Source: Phlebiopsis flavidoalba (lineage: Eukaryota > Basidiomycota > Agaricomycetes > Polyporales > Phanerochaetaceae). Taken from it: a DNA stretch of 64,000 bases. A program made the position numbers and the translations under genes. The notes below the pieces were generated by a model, which was given only the letters and a program-made list of their open reading frames with translations, was not told where the DNA came from and made no database searches. The stretch is taken from positions 496,001-560,000 of the forward strand of contig JAOCPU010000012.1 of the NCBI GenBank assembly GCA_035772785.1. Reading direction: 5' to 3'. Within the stretch, counting starts at the first letter, position 1. Each line of letters starts with the position of its first letter. Positions 12,709-25,761 of this stretch are shown one piece after another.

Positions 12709-15700
12709 TTAGTTATTGGTACGCACTTCATAGCATACCGCCCCTTCTACTCATCTTTAGTAACTTCATTTTCCTAGATTTCTCGATGCGCTCTCATTAT
12801 TCGTTATCACTAGGCTTTCCATTTTCTGTGACGTAATACTGCTGCTGCCGATTCTCGCGTTTTATGGCGTCGCACTCGTGAGTCGCGGTACCAGCTGTTC
12901 TCTGTCAGGTATGGCCGTGACCGGTCGGCTTCATCACAATCGTTGGCTGGGGGTTGGAAGCTCATCTTAACGCTGCCTCGTTCCCGATTCGCTGATATCC
13001 GAGTATATGGAAATCGCCCTCCAGTGTCTCTACCTCACAACCGCCATCCATTCAGCCGTGCGCTAACCGCTCAACACCGTTCCAAACGACGACGAACACC
13101 CGTACCCTGCTCCTACTTGTTGTGGAAGTCTGCGAGCATAACGTGGCTACCGATTGCGATGCCAATACAGAGGAAGTCCTGTCGATCAAGAGACGCAGCC
13201 TCGACGGTGGACCCACAGTGCTTGGCCATGATCTACATGGATTCGAAGTTATTTGTGCGGCAATCACAAGCACCGTGGCGTCTCGCAGTTAACCTCGCTC
13301 ACCGCTCATAACGGAGCTGTGGGTCGTCGTGAGTGCAGAGACCACGCTCAGGATCCTTTGACTCTGTGGAGAACGCGATATCTGCCCGCCTGTCACAGAG
13401 GAGGGACCTTGGCATCTCGGCGCACATGGCGGCGCGGGAGGTGTGTGAACGTCTGAACACTACGCTTGCCTATCCTGGAAAATGTTCTGTGGCTGTGTAG
13501 ATAAAGTGCTGGCGAACTTGAAATTTACCCCTCCCTCTCTTGACGTTGTGTCTGATTGTTGCATTGACGCCTTGTCCGAGGCTCGTGCATCTTGAAATCT
13601 TCAGTCGAACGCAGCACCGGAAGCGTACTGCAGAGGGCCTGTGGGAGTGTCCTGCGGTGAGCAGAGAAATTTCGCATCGCGAGCATAGCATTGGCCCTGG
13701 TTCCTTCCGCAGCACTGGATTTCTTGCGGATTGTGTGAGTACCGACCGAGAGTTAAGCCGGCTGACTAGTGAAGGGTTGGCATTACCGACGGTGACATCG
13801 CATCTTTCATACAAACTCTCGAAGACAATGAAAAGTCACTCAAAGTGGAGGCAGCGCGACCCCAATCACACCCGGCCGAGAGTTCGGTGACTCGGTCACC
13901 TGGACGGTGTGCACAAACACCCTAGAGCAGTGTTGGGGTGAAAGTAGGATTCATTACTCGTAAACAGCATAGGACAGCCTAGCTGTGAAAGTTAAATGGT
14001 TTTTGACATAGCTCTTGTTCGACAACATGGAAGATCCGAGTAATAACTACGATATACTCTACTTTAGGGTAAGCTCAACCATGTGTCACTCTGATCACTT
14101 CCGCGTCGAACGTCTCTCTTGCCGCGGCGGTTATCTTCTATCGTACGGGTGATTTGATTCTGACTCTCTATCATTGCAAGTTCTGTTTGCAAGAGGCTAT
14201 GCACGCCTCCACGCGTGCACGCGAGTTCACGCGCACGGGACGGCGTCGGACCACCACTGTCCGGGCACTTGCGAAGCGACGGCGGCTGCAGTTGACGTGG
14301 CGGTCAATGCGGGGTCAATGAGCAGAACAGGTGCCGCTGTCGTAATTACGCGTGTCGCCAGTGCTGGGCACGGCTGGACCACAGGTCAGATGAGTGGGTG
14401 TGCAGTGCGAGTCGGCGGGTGGGCGTGAACCTTTGTCGTGGGCTAGAAATCGCGTCTAGAAGGCCGTGAATTTGAAGACCACAGGAGCTGGTAGTGCTTC
14501 GACTTTCTTGTGTCTTACCTTGGGGGGGAAGAAGACCCTGGGAAATTTTGGGACGCCTCATCAAATTCAAAACGTGACAGAGGTCAGTAAATCCAGGTTT
14601 CAGAGCTTGCGGAATGGTTTTGAGGCATTCGATCAGCTTTATATACAGCTGAGTCAGCTGATTGTAATTATCTTTAAGAATTTAGACATAGTAATGGCTG
14701 TGTATCGCCATACGCCGCAAGTGCAAAGCCATTTACGCCATGAGCACTCTGAAGACCCTTGGCTCAGACTGACGTGTAGTCAACCTTACCTTCACGCGTT
14801 TGCCCGGTGTCCGAGACTCAATTCACGGCCTCCGATCGCGTCGGAAGACTAAGGAAGCGTCCATAACGCAAGCAGCCCTTGCGGCAGAAGTTCAATATAG
14901 GGAAGGAGAATACTAAGAACCACCGGGCACGTAGCTCTATCCTAGATGCATAGGGTCATATCGAACGTCGAGTCGTCGAAAACATAGAACGTGGGAGCGT
15001 GAATGTTCTCTGGTCCAGTTTCCTTCAAAAGCGCGAGAAAGGGTCGGTGTTCGGCTTCCACGCAGGAACGGACACTAGGCACTGCCTCGTAGATAGATGT
15101 AATGAATTGAACGTTCCATGTATGGCGCATACATGCGATAGAACGCTGCGAGATTGATATTGAGATCGCTACCTGGGTCACCAGGACGAGAAACGCGGCT
15201 TCAATTCAGATGGCTCCCGCGCGAAACGTTGCTCTCTGTAGAAGAAAGACGTCTAGTGGATTGGTGAGATAATTGACTCAATAGACATGTATATTTACGT
15301 ACCTAGAACAGAGAATCACGAGCAGTATCCGTACTATCCCTCACACGCTGATCACCACGTTTTTTAGGAAGGCTTGACGTCAGGTTAACTAAACGGCATT
15401 AACGAGATGTAACGGCCTATTTGGTCTTGGCTGTGTTTGTATGACCTGAATTTCTGGCCGAATTGTCTCTCCGCCCATAATGTCATTGAGAGTTTTCCGT
15501 GCTGTAGAAAATATAAACTCTCTGAAACGCAAAACGGCGAGAATCCAAATACTATACCTTAAGTATCTGACAAAATTGAAAGATGTCATCGGTTTGGCAG
15601 TTTCGTTAGCTCGAGTGCCACAGCGGTCCGAATAGTACGTACTGCGATCCACTTTTAGCCCATCCCGGAAAAAGACCAGGTATACTGCGAGGAAGCGTGC

Positions 15701-16508
15701 GCGTTGTGCCACCTGTATGTGTCGCATAATAACGCGCACGGAACGAGGACCGCACATCTCGGGGCATCCCTGAGACCAGATAAACAGACGCAAGGCGCAG
15801 CCGGATCGAAAAGGCTGTGACTGGTACGCGGTAACCGCGCTGTGGAAAGGCCGCAAGCGAGGGTGTGTGTCGGCCTCAGCTAGTCACAATTACCAGGGGA
15901 ACACCACACGCTAGTTTCTGCGTTGTGATCAGCGTGTTTGGGAGACCCGACGCGGCCGTCAGGGGCCCGACGCGCCAGCGAGACCGGGCGCCACTAAGCG
16001 CCGTCGGCCGTCGTCTCGGTCGTTCTGTCCGCGCGGGCGTTCCGATACCATCTAGGGTGTTTTTGGTGCCCGTGTGATAGCATGGACGTTGTGGCCGACG
16101 GAGCGAGCAGATAGAATGCAGACGGTGCAGAGCATCGTTGCTGGCTTGGCACTGCGTCCGCGTCTGCTTCCGCTCAGCTTGGCCTCCATTCGTCTTCTCT
16201 TGGCGCCCCCATATCCCACTGTGCTTGTCAGGGCGCGCGGTTGTAGGCCACGGCGAAGAAATGAGCGTGCACAGGTAGCAGGCGACGTGAAGGGGTGTAT
16301 ACGAGATTTGACTAACCCGATTAAACGTCGTTGTGTGGGGTACGTGAGAGGAATGGCGAGCGCCTGGGGGGCGGTGGTCATACCAAGAATTACAAATGTT
16401 CCCAGCGTGCGAGACGAATATGGGATTTCCGCCCTAGATCGAGAGCATGCGACGCCGCGCCCGTAATTGTGTATTCTAACCAGTGCTCCGTCGGTCTCCT
16501 CTATATAT
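12709..16508. other. 3.8 kb without a firm gene
   Basis: Pieces between 12.94 and 13.91 kb on the plus strand look weakly coding. One open stretch near 13118-13290 contains LSIKRRSLDGGPTVLGHD. Another near 13505-13590 contains NLKFTPPSLDVVSDCCIDAL. A third at 13780-13910 contains DGDIASFIQTLEDNEKSLKV. All are interrupted and I cannot name a family. Minus-strand frames at 14942-15181 and 15389-15856 are open by chance or belong to a decayed gene. Nothing else is supported. Confidence 0.3.
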
Positions 16509-16941
16509 AGGTACGGTCAATTCTAAACTCGAGCTCGAGCTGCTGCAGAGAGGCCAATATAAGTCATTAACTTTTGATGAGATTACGAACTCAGCGAGCG
16601 GAGAATACCAACTTCCTCGCGTTTGCGAGAGTGTAGACGCCCGCGCACCGGACATCGTCTCTCCCTTTGTCGCAAAACCCTTGGCCATAGGCACCGTATG
16701 ATAGCCCCTGACTGTGACGAGTCTGGGAATGTAAGTTTGAGTCGCGATGAGTCTGGTGCCCATGTCAGGAGGGACGCGAGTATTGCGAGGTTTGGCGAGG
16801 GCGGGTGGGGCGGGATTGTCGCGCCCCGCAGCGCATCAGCGGTCCATCAAATTTTAATTGAAACTCATATTGCTTGCTCGAGCTCATCTCCTGCAGCTCG
16901 AGCTCGAGTTTGAAGAATTGAGTTTAGAATTGACCGTACCT
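16509..16941. mobile_element. MITE-like element with 22-bp terminal inverted repeats
   Basis: The left end at 16509 (aggtacggtcaattctaaac then tc) and the right end finishing at 16941 are perfect inverted copies over 22 bp. Inside, both ends continue with an inverted CTCGAGCTCGAGCTGC block and an A/T-rich imperfect arm (16555-16578 against 16846-16872). The right arm carries an extra 14 bp (aattcttcaaactc). The element is about 433 bp with no transposase, so it is non-autonomous. TA dinucleotides lie near both ends but a clean target-site duplication is not visible, so the superfamily is not assigned. Confidence 0.7.
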
Positions 16942-18792
16942 TATCGTACCCGTCAATGTTTGACAAATAGGCGACTGCGCTCGTTCTCATGTTCGGCCAC
17001 GGGCTCATTGTTCCCCTGCATTCAGTGGTGAGCACTTGGTGGCAAAAACGACATGTAGACAAATACGTCGATTTTCACGGGATGCTACATTCGACGGATT
17101 CTTACTTGAGGGTGAGCTCGAGCGAGGCCCTGGAGCCAGACGCGGACTTGGCCGAGCTGAGTCCCTAGACGCCAAATTAGGTAAGCCTTATTTCCGAATG
17201 CGGCAGCCGAGTAAGAACGAATTTCAGCACGAGAACCGCAAGTGGTGCATACACAACGTGTTTGACTGTCGAGAATGGCGACGGTTGTCAGCCTCAGCGT
17301 TGCAAGGCCGTAAGCATTGCAATATTCTGTTTGATCTGGATGCCATATGAAATGGTAGCATGTAGACGATGCGGACGCGGCTCCGGACCGTACGCGCCAG
17401 GCCAGAAGCGCACTGGCACGAGAACGCGTACAGAGGATCCCACAAGCGGGAGAAATCCTCCTAGAGGAATTCTACGACATGGATCCGATGAATGGATAGA
17501 TGTGCGCTGGATCAGTCACGATCATGTATTGCCACAGAGTGGATCGAGTAGATACAGGCTAGAGTCATGCTGCTCTATGTTGGTAAGCGGGTATTTGCGC
17601 GATTCGCCCAACCTCAAAACGGGAAAAATGACATAGCAGTATCATGCCCGTTATGCGTTTTATGACGCCAAAACTTGGTTTAAGTGGTTATCGAACCAGA
17701 GTAGACCATTATAGGACTCTTGGAGACAAAGTGGAAAGGCTCGATGGTACCTGAATGAAGACGTCAGTGGTTCACACAGGGTCATACGAGAATGACTGAC
17801 CCATACAAATGCGATATCCTGGGAAGTAACGCGTTCAGAAGTAATACATGCTTTGTGGCGGGCTGTGATCATAGTCACCTGGAAGATATAATCTGATTAG
17901 TACAGTAGATGCCTGCCTTTATCACGGAACCGGTCACTGCGAACTGAACCCTTTGTTCGAGTAAGTGATATCCATGACTAGTACCGTGAGTTGATGTATT
18001 GTACCGATGGGACACCGCTATATTGATTAGTGTCAGGGCCACTACCGATGTTGGTCGGCGTTCCGTATATCAACGAGGGAACCAATAAATACTGGGGGGT
18101 AGAACTCACGTACGCCGCACCTGGCCCCTGCCATATACTCTGTGCCAGGTGATAAGTCCGGATGCCGCCAAGGAGTTTCCAGCATAGAACAACGGTGCTG
18201 TTGGGGCCTTGCAAGGGGGCAGGTTGAGCGCAGACATCAGACGAGAGTGGACTTGCTGTGGCCAAAAACGCGAGAGCAGGCCCCCTGGGTTATCCGTAAA
18301 TAAGGACGCAGTCGATGCGCCCGTGAACCGCACAAACCACGCTTTGGACGTCAGGCGAGAAAGAATGCATGTTCACAAAGAGCAAAACGGACTGAGGAAA
18401 TTGATCGTGGGAATGAGGCTCAAGGTTGGATGGTGGGCACTGCCCCATGTCGCGGACGCAGCGAGGCGAGCGGAGGCTCTGGGCAATGCGGGGCATGGCG
18501 ACTCGGTGGCAGAATTTAGAGGATAGCTCCTTCCGCAGGTTGCACGGGTGGGGTCGTGGACAGACTCCCCAAGCGGAAACCAGGTCAAGGGAGACGGGGG
18601 AAGTCCTTAAGCGCCGTGTGTGTATGGCGGTGCATGGAGTTTTCGATTCGAAAGACGCAAGTGGTTCACCCTCTTGGCTCAAACCGCATGCCTCTGAAGG
18701 CCAGCGCTACAAAACTCGCTCCATGCCTTCACCTCCTGAGATTTTCCTTCCCACCCTTTGATCTCGTTTCGCCCTTCCTTCTTTTACTTGCT
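16942..18792. other. 1.85 kb without a firm gene; 3' part is promoter of the Ca2+ pump
   Basis: Open frames on both strands (17036-17350, 17262-17636, 17978-18265) show no domain and differ in composition from the neighbouring genes. The last few hundred bases before 18793 are pyrimidine-rich (ttccttcccaccctttgatc), as is common just upstream of basidiomycete start codons. Confidence 0.35.
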
Positions 18793-21700
18793 ATGTCACA
18801 CGATAATTCCCTCGATAATTCGAAACGGCAACATGACAATGGCCCTGACATCCCCTCCATTCAAGTGACGACGACCGACTTCTCCACCCCTCGTCTCGAG
18901 ACCCAGCCACCTCCCGACATGGGCAGCGACACGTCCTCTCCTCCTCAGTCACCTCCACTCAACCCTCAGTTCGAATATCATACGCGCTCACCGTCAGACG
19001 GTCTCCTCGCTCTCAATTCCATTCCATCCTCAGGACGGGAACGGACATCGCTCGACGTTCCGGGTTCACCGACGGGTTCGAGTTGGGGCTCAGACGGCTC
19101 TACACACGTACCGCCCTCCCCGACGCTCTCGACGCGTTCGTCGGTCCACTTTAACCCACAAAACCACGCTAGCGCTGCGCGACAACAACACCCGTCCGAG
19201 CGCTCAGGGCTTTCGTCTCTCGGGCTCCTGATGCCCGGCGGCCATGGCCATGGCCACGGGCGGAAAAAGCAGCATTACCAGTACCCTCGATATGGAAGTG
19301 CAGAGGGCACAGAACCTGACTCGCACTCGATAGGGGTTGATGACTCTCGCACCTAGTCCGTCACCGACGCACACTCACTTCGAGACGTCTAGCTTTGGCG
19401 GCACCACGGTTTGCGCTCCCCATCACCATCCCGCTCGCAGACCACCAAGAAGAAAGTGGACGACGAGGGGGACGAACACCGCGAAGACGAGGCGGAGACG
19501 GAGCGCCCTGCGCTGGACCTCTATTGCAGGACGAGAGCATTGATTCCCGTCCCTTTGAGTTCAAGCCATACCATCTGGCGTCTCTCGTCGACCCGAAGAA
19601 TCTGGAATCGCTGAAGGAGATGGGAGGAGTCGAGGGTCTTCTGAAAGGGTTGGGCACGCACAGGAAGCGTGGTCTCCAGACCTCCGGGTCAGGGTCCAAG
19701 GAGCAGTATCTGGATGGCGGGGGAAAGGGACAGTAACAGCCTCGGACGGAGATGGGAGGGCCAGGGATGGGGGGACAGCGGGGGCCGGGGTCGGGGCGTC
19801 GCAGTATCGCGGCACGACAGATCAACGTCGGGCATCGATGCTGTGCCGGGCATTGTGGTGACCGGGCGACGACGGTCAGGCGGAGGAGGCAAAGATGGAG
19901 GACACTGTACCCGACGAAGGGAGCGTCCACGGTCGTTCTGACGAAGCCTACAACGCGACCATCGAAGACCGGCACCGCGTCTATGGGCAAAACGTGTTGC
20001 CCTCGCGCAAGACAAAGAGCCTCCTTCAGCTGATGTGGTTGGCGCTCAAGGACAAGGTTCTAGGTAAGTGCACATGTTTCTTGACGGCCGTGCGGCAAGT
20101 TTCCAAGTATTGATGTCGCTCTCCTAGGTTCTTCTCTCGATCGCAGCTATAGTGTCCCTGGCGCTGGGCTTCTTCCAAGACTTTGGCACTCCGCGGCCCG
20201 ATGGTGAACCCCCCGGTCGACTGGGTGGAGGGCGTGGCTATTATCGTCGCCATCCTCATTGTCGTAAGTATCTGCCTCCTAATTTCCGCAGAGATCGCAT
20301 TTAACCTTTTTCCATCAAGGTCATGGTTGGTTCATTTTAAACGACTGGCAGAAGGAACGTCAGTTCCAGACGCTTAACGAGAAGAAGGGAAGAACGTGGA
20401 GTGAAGGTCATCCGCGACGGCGGCGAGCGTATAATCGACATACACGAAGTCGTTAGTCGGTGACATCGCGATGCTCGAGTCCTGGTGAAATTGTCCCTTG
20501 CGACGGTGTATTCCTCAGCGGTCACAACGTTCGATGCGACGAGAGCGGCGCGACAGGTGAATCTGACGCACATTCGGAAAGTCGCCTACGAGGAATGCAT
20601 TCGGGCGCATGAAAAGGGTGAAGAGCTTAACCACACGGATTGTTTCATGGTGTCTGGTAGCAAGGTACTCGAGGGTTACGGTTCTTACGTCGTAATTGCG
20701 GTCGGTACCAAGAGCTTCAACGGTCGCATCAATGATGGGTACGTCTTCTTTCTCACGAGTCGAGATCCATGCATTTACCATCTTTTCAGAGATAGCCGCT
20801 TACCGACTTCTCGGGTGATACTGAGAAACACTCCGCTCCAACTCAAGCTGAACGATCTCGCTGAGTTGATTGCGAAGCTCGGTAGTATCGCTGGTTTAAA
20901 TACCTCTTCTCGGCCCTCATGATTCGATTCTTCGTCCAGCTGGGTACCGGCGAGCCCGAACGCACGGCCAACCAGAAGGGTATCGCCTTTGTTCAGATCC
21001 TCCATCATTTCCGTTACCCTAATCGTCGTCGCGGTACCCGAGGGTCTGCCTCTGGCAGTCACTCTGGCTCTCGCATTCGCTACGAAACGCATGACGAAGG
21101 AGAAACCTCCTTGTTCGTGTACTGGGCTCTTGCGAGACGATGGCGAACGCGTCTGTTGTCTGCACCGACAAGACCGGTACCCTCACCCAGAACGAGATGA
21201 CAGTCGTTGCCGGTTCCATTGGTATACACTGCAAGTTCGTTCATCGGTTACACGAGAACCAAGCGCGCACGAACGCGGGCGAGGAGAGCGGCGGCAGGGC
21301 GACTGCGGAGGCGCGTCGCAAGCACGCCAACGACTTCAGCATCGACCAGACGGAGCTCAAGGATGTCCTTCACCCGTCACTCACGGAGCTCTTCAACACG
21401 TCCATCTCTTGCAACTCAACCGCCTTCGAGGACACTGACCCCGAGTCTGGCGAGCTTGTCTTCGTTGGGGAGTAAGACGGAGACTGCGCTTCTCAAGTTT
21501 GCGAAGATGAACGGCTGGGCAAACTACAAGACTACGCGCGACAGCATGGAGATCCACCAGATGATCCCTTTCTCCAGCGAGCGCAAGGCCATGGGTGTTG
21601 TCGTCAAGGTCCACGACGGGCTCTACCGTCTTTTCCTCAAGGGCGCGAGCGAGATCCTCACACAAAGATCTGTACGTCGCACGTCGTCATCGGTAAGCCC

Positions 21701-23788
21701 GGTGAGCCTCTGCAAGACAACGGCAACATCGAGACTACCGAAATCGACGAGATCTCGAACGACAACATCCAGCGCACCATCATCTTCTACGCCAACCAGT
21801 CTCTCCGTACCATCGCGCTGTGCTACCGTGACTTCGGAGAGCTGGCCACCCAAGGGCTGTCAAGTCAGAGGATGAGGAGCAGGTGACGAGACACGCGTTT
21901 CGAGTGCCTGTATGCGCTAATTTTTCTTCCACAGGTTTCCCTACGAGACCCTTGCGAGCGATCTGACCCTCATCGGCATCGTCGGTATCGAGGACCCTCT
22001 TCGCCCCGGTGTCCGTGAAGCCGTCGCGGACTGTCACAAGGCCGGTGTTACCGTCAAGATGTGTACCGGCGACAATGTTCTCACTGCCCGGTCCATCGCG
22101 GTGCAGTGCGGCATCTACACTGCCGGCGGCATTATCATGGAGGGTCCCGCGTTCCGACAGCTAAACGACCAGGACATGCTCGAAATCGTCCCTCGTCTTC
22201 AGGTACTGGCTCGTTCGTCTCCTGAGGACAAGAAACTCCTAGTCGAGAAAGCTTCGTGAGCTCGGTGAGATCGTCGGCGTCACTGGTGATGGTACGAACG
22301 AACGGCCCCGCCTTGAAGACTGCCGACGTCGGTTTTTCTCCATGGGTATCGCGGGTACCGAGGTCGCCAAGGAGGCCTCTGATATCATCCTCATGGACGA
22401 CAACTTCTCCTCTATCGTTAAGGCTATCATGTGGGGTCGGTGTGGTCAACGATGCCGGTCCGGAAGTTCTTGCAGTTCCAGATCTCCACTAACATCACCG
22501 CGGTCATTATCACTTTTGTCTCCGCCGTCGCGTCCACTGAGGAGGAGTCCGTCCTGTCTGCCGTACAACTTTTGTGGATCAACATCATCATGGATACCTT
22601 TGCCGCTCTTGCCCTTGCCACGGATCCCGCTTCTCATCACTCTCTTGAACGCAAGCCTGACAAGAAGACTTCGCCCCTCTTCACTGTAGACATGTACAAA
22701 CAGATTTTCGGCCAATCGACATACCAAACCATCATCACTTTAATTTTCCACTTCCTTGGTAGCAAGATTCTCGGATTCCACCACGAGGGAGATTCTACGT
22801 TGCAGTCCCAGCATGACAAGATTGTACAGACTCTTGTCTTCAACATCTTCGTGTTTGCGCAGGTCTTCAACTCTATCAACTCTCGTCGTCTCGACAACAA
22901 GCTCAACATTTTCGAGGGTATCACCAAGAATTACTACTTCATGGTGATTACCTTGATCGGTGCGTTGGAACGTCTCTCTTTTGTCTTCATGTCCTGACTG
23001 TTTCCCTCAGAAATTGGTGTGCAAGTCCTCATTGTCTTCGTCGGTGGCGCCGCGTTCCAAGTCACTCACATCGGCGGCCGCGAGTGGGGCATCTCGCTTG
23101 CGCTCGGCTTCGTCTCTATTCCTCTTAGGTGCCTTACTTCGCGCGATCCCGAACGGCCCCGTCGAGAGACTCTTCATCAAGCTTCGCCTTCTCAACAAGC
23201 CTGAACTTCTTCCGACTTCTCGGGACGTGGAGTGGAACACGGCTATCGACATGGTGCGAGACAACCTCAACACATTTGCTCATGTCCGAGGCGCCCGTAT
23301 GCGCGCGTCGTCGTACGTTGATCGGAGCCGCAAAGCTCGCCCTCAGCCGCAACAAAAAAGTCGCACTGTACGTGTTTCCCTTTCGTGACCTACTGCTTGA
23401 TACTCATTGCCCCGTAGGTCATCACTCATGACGATGGTACCGACACTCGTTGCTTCTTCCATCGGAGCGGGATGGCAACCCACAGTCCCCAACAGGGCTG
23501 TCTGATCCCGCACAGAATGACCCGTCCAAGTCCTCTGCAGCATTGTGGGAGAATAAAATCCAGATACATCCAGACACGAAGCCTGACGACCGGTATACAA
23601 GCGATGGGGCACCTACACTAAATCCCAACAATAGCAATAACGAGCACATCATTCCATCACTTCCTTCATTCGCATTTACCATCTGCTCTGCATCTCCTCG
23701 GTTTTTCCATACCCGCTTCTCTTCTTATTTCGCGTTCATGGTGTTATGTTCACCAATGATCAGATGTCATGGCCCGACAACAATGTAA
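18793..23788 (+). CDS. PMC1: P2B-type Ca2+-transporting ATPase, vacuolar (PMC1-like)
   Basis: ATP-driven pump moving Ca2+ out of the cytosol, in fungi mainly into the vacuole. The start is ATG 18793. A disordered Ser/Pro-rich tail with a Gly-His run ([11 protein letters not shown]) precedes the autoinhibitory-like block [20 protein letters not shown] (19564-19622). M1/M2 follow at about 20130-20340, the actuator [10 protein letters not shown] near 20536, M4 [18 protein letters not shown] near 21038, and the phosphorylation motif [13 protein letters not shown] with Asp at 21167. Then come [15 protein letters not shown], the KGAS motif, the hinge TGDGTN (22282-22299), and M5-M10 to about 23130. 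The C-terminal tail after the intron near 23369-23418 contains [14 protein letters not shown] and [14 protein letters not shown]. The stop at 23786-23788 is the first in that frame; the true end may be earlier. At least six introns and several one-base breaks occur (20480, 22301, 22333-22337, 22445, 22457). All catalytic motifs survive. Confidence 0.9.
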
Positions 23789-24054
23789 TCGTCGAACCAT
23801 TGTATATACGTTTCGCGCCTTCGACCTACATCATACTATCCCCCCATGCCTGGCAGCATAATGATCAATCAATATAGAATCAACGTTTAACTAGACATTT
23901 TCTCATCGTCCGCCAACGTTTTGCCTGAATCACGGTGAGTATTTGCACCAGCGTGACCTGTGTTGGGCCGCAGACTGCGGCCGCGGCGCAGCCTATTTAG
24001 GCATGCTCACGACTTATCTGCCCTCCGCCACCCTCTGTGGGTGGTGTGCCCTTC

Positions 24055-25761
24055 ATGCTGCCCACCACACTGCTAAGCCTTCTATCTAATGCTCTGGGAT
24101 GGCTTAACCTCGACCGTTATTCGACTCCGGACGCCCATGGGCAACCTACAGACTTCTCAGTGCTCGCTTTTGAGCTTCGGCACGTCCATGCAGTCTCTCC
24201 TGAGGCCCACGTAGTGTGGGCGGACGTTACCCCCAACCAGAAGCTCTCGCCGCGGAGGCACGACATCCGCCGTATCATGTACGCACAGGACCAGTGACAA
24301 GCGTACGACCCTCTTCTCGAGACGCGTTTTATCCACGCGCGTTCTGCATCGCGGATCCACAGGCAGAGCGCGATACTGGACTGGGAAGAAGACACTATCG
24401 AAGGGCCCCAGATGTGGAGAGCAGAGATACACTTCTTACGCTCGCGAAGATGACGAATAACGCGTATCTTCAACCGAACGAGACTGGGTGGTATGACTTG
24501 GGTTCTGGGTGAACGCAGTAAGTAACCTTGCTTCTCCTGCCCAGTGGCCCCCCCCTACTCCAAGGCCCGGATGCATGATATATCAGAATGTGCTAATACA
24601 TATCATCAGTCTTATCCATTTGGGTGGGAGCCAGATGCAGACGGCTTCCGAGGACATGTCTTCGCAACGCCCGACAACTCCACGGTGGTTCTGTCAATTA
24701 AAGGCACTTCTGCGGGTTTTTATAAGCGGCGGTGGACCGACAGTAAAGAAGGATAAACTCAATGATAATCTGCTCTTCAGCTGCTGCTGCGCACGCATCG
24801 ATTGGACGTGGACAACGGTATGCGACTGCCATCGTGGTGGCTGGAAATGCGACCAAGATTGTTTGGAGCAAGCTTTGGTGCATGAGAGTCTGTTCTATTC
24901 GATTGGCACAGTAGGTGCTCAACCTCCATACATGCGCATGTAGTCACTTACCCCGTTATTCGATTTTAGAATCTCTATTATAACCTTACTTATATGTATC
25001 CCGAGTCGAATATATGGATTATAGGCCATTCACTCGGAGGTGCTCTTGCTTCTCTTCTCGGGACAACGTTTGGCGTACCAGTCGTTGCATTTGAATCTCC
25101 TGGCGAGAAGATGGCGGCTGGGAGGTTACACCTACCTTCACCGGTACGCCATGCCATGCCATTCCAGTCATTCATTCTACGCATACTCACTCTGAAATTA
25201 CAGCCTTCTGTACACCATATCACGCATATATATCACACTGCAGATCCTATCGCGATGGGGAACATGTAACGGCATATTGTCATCGTGTGCCCTCGCGGGT
25301 TACGCTATGGAAAGTCGGTGAGTTTTGCGACAAGCTTACTACATCTAATGATGAGAGGTTGAAAGTTCACCTTACGCAGATGCCACCTGGGTCGATCCAT
25401 TGTGTACGATACCGTAACGGAGCTGTCATGGGCAGTTGATATACGCACCCATGGCATCGTAAATGTTATAGAAAATGTGCTGAATCAGACATGGCCTCGC
25501 CAAGCGATGCAGAGGGCCGCGAGGTGCCTATCGCGAAGCCAGAGGAACGACTGTGTAGTGATGTGCGCCGTATATTAGGACGTTCAAGGTTCTAACTGCC
25601 TTGTTTCTGCCTTGTTTCTGCAGGAGTGCTACAGCTGGGAGTTTGGAAACTTTACGCAAGCCAAGAGAGCAGGGAACAAGCTCCGGGCTTTATTCGTGCG
25701 CTCAATCTGCCTTGACACGTGTAAAGTCGCACAAACATGTATTCTTACCAGTCGTCTTTGA
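24055..25761 (+). CDS. ATG15: ATG15-like autophagic phospholipase (putative lipase)
   Basis: Lipase that breaks down autophagic and multivesicular-body membranes inside the vacuole. ATG 24055 opens a short hydrophobic leader ([16 protein letters not shown]), plausibly the N-terminal signal anchor. Then come [39 protein letters not shown] (24434-24493) and [20 protein letters not shown] (24613-24672). The Cys-rich lumenal block [16 protein letters not shown] is at 24783-24830. The nucleophile elbow GHSLGGA is at 25024-25044, with the probable catalytic Asp in HTADPIAMG (25233-25259) and His in [10 protein letters not shown] (25442-25470). The last exon, [10 protein letters not shown] onward, starts at 25624 and stops at 25759. 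Frame breaks lie between 24290 and 24430 and near 25260. The catalytic triad is preserved. Closely related fungal ATG15 proteins share nearly every block. Confidence 0.88.

Noticed and set aside
15389..15856. 155-codon minus-strand frame with hydrophobic stretches
   Set aside because: No domain, no supporting splice sites, composition unlike neighbouring genes; kept only as unassigned DNA.
16074..16466. 130-codon plus-strand Arg/Pro-rich frame
   Set aside because: Open on both strands at once with high GC; no family resemblance.
19361..19990. 209-codon minus-strand frame inside the Ca2+ pump gene
   Set aside because: Overlaps the conserved pump N-terminal block [14 protein letters not shown] on the plus strand; Pro/Arg-rich antisense shadow.
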